From Fodinibius saliphilus (GTDB taxonomy: Bacteria > Bacteroidota > Rhodothermia > Balneolales > Balneolaceae): a DNA stretch of 64,000 bases. Below, piece after piece: positions 63,951-64,000 of the stretch. The stretch lies in NCBI RefSeq assembly GCF_005869845.1, contig NZ_VAWF01000001.1:806001-870000 (forward strand). Direction: 5' to 3'. The notes under the pieces were generated by a model. That model had not been told where the DNA came from. It saw only the letters and a program-made list of their open reading frames with translations, and made no database searches. The translations under genes and the position numbers were made by a program. The first letter of the stretch is position 1. The number at the start of each line of letters is the position of its first letter.

Positions 63951-64000
63951 CTACCACTCATCTATTTCTTTAAGCACTTTCTTATTGAAATTAACCATGC
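63951..64000 (-). CDS. C-terminal end of a minus-strand gene, rest outside the window
   Basis: The frame ending at TAG (63951-63953) stays open to the window edge and reads MVNFNKKVLKEIDEW, a lysine-rich tail that would converge with the PagL-like gene. Only 16 codons are visible, so this rests on position and an uninterrupted frame. Confidence 0.35.
   Translation of the reverse strand, partial: MVNFNKKVLKEIDEW

Noticed and set aside
1-64000. CRISPR arrays, tRNA and rRNA genes, insertion sequences
   Set aside because: No regularly spaced short repeats, cloverleaf-like segments, rRNA-like stretches or transposase genes were seen.

Overview
The window looks like chromosomal DNA of a Gram-negative member of the Bacteroidota/Balneolota/Rhodothermota group, and a Balneolota (Balneola/Fodinibius-like) genome is my best guess. 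Reasons: a giant secreted protein ends in a type IX secretion (T9SS) sorting domain with the NYPNPFNP motif typical of these phyla; many genes encode outer-membrane beta-barrels, DUF5777, YceI and ECF-sigma modules common there; GC is moderate (about 40%) with weak Shine-Dalgarno signals and several TTG/GTG starts. The phylum call is inference; no rRNA or tRNA gene is visible in the window.

Layout. 1-5.7 kb, minus strand: greA, a strikingly GC-rich UDP-glucose dehydrogenase (ugd), UDP-xylose synthase, a Nudix hydrolase, an Omp85-like barrel and the start of a lipoprotein with an SH3 domain leading into a probable caspase-like domain. 5.9-6.5 kb: a SpoU-type RNA methyltransferase, followed by a palindromic intergenic repeat. 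6.7-18.6 kb, minus: a 3,584-residue repeat-built T9SS surface protein and a membrane-anchored partner. 18.8-22.3 kb, minus: a cytoplasmic periplasmic-binding-protein-fold protein, a phage tail-collar protein, an unknown small protein and a DUF6940 protein. 22.5-32.5 kb, plus: housekeeping genes (metG, a sodium:amino acid symporter, efp-accB-accC-gcvH, guaA, a TPR/substrate-binding protein). 32.5-39.2 kb, minus: mltG, a Bax-inhibitor-1 family protein, another beta-barrel, a 7TM-SpoIIE phosphatase and a DUF4097 protein. 39.3-43.1 kb, plus: an ECF sigma factor, an anti-sigma-like/barrel fusion, a lipoprotein cytochrome, YceI and DUF5777. 43.1-57.6 kb, minus: a compact Pel-like exopolysaccharide locus. 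57.7-64 kb, plus: a TonB-dependent receptor, small unknowns, a PQQ-dehydrogenase-like lipoprotein, a CDF metal transporter and a PagL-like deacylase.

The most interesting system is the Pel-like locus. It has PelF and PelG homologues plus a second PelF-type glycosyltransferase, a separate lipoprotein hydrolase resembling the PelA glycosidase domain, and a 1,287-residue lipoprotein that joins a PelA-like deacetylase domain to a PelB-like helical-repeat region and outer-membrane barrel. A soluble GAF/degenerate HD-GYP protein sits where PelD would be expected, and a REC-GAF protein heads the operon. No PelC or PelE homologue was recognised. The likely logic is: two glycosyltransferases make the polymer, PelG moves it across the inner membrane, the lipoprotein hydrolase and the deacetylase/porin fusion trim, deacetylate and export it, and the two signalling proteins control output. 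UDP-sugars from ugd and UDP-xylose synthase, about 40 kb away, could feed this or another glycan, but no direct link is visible.
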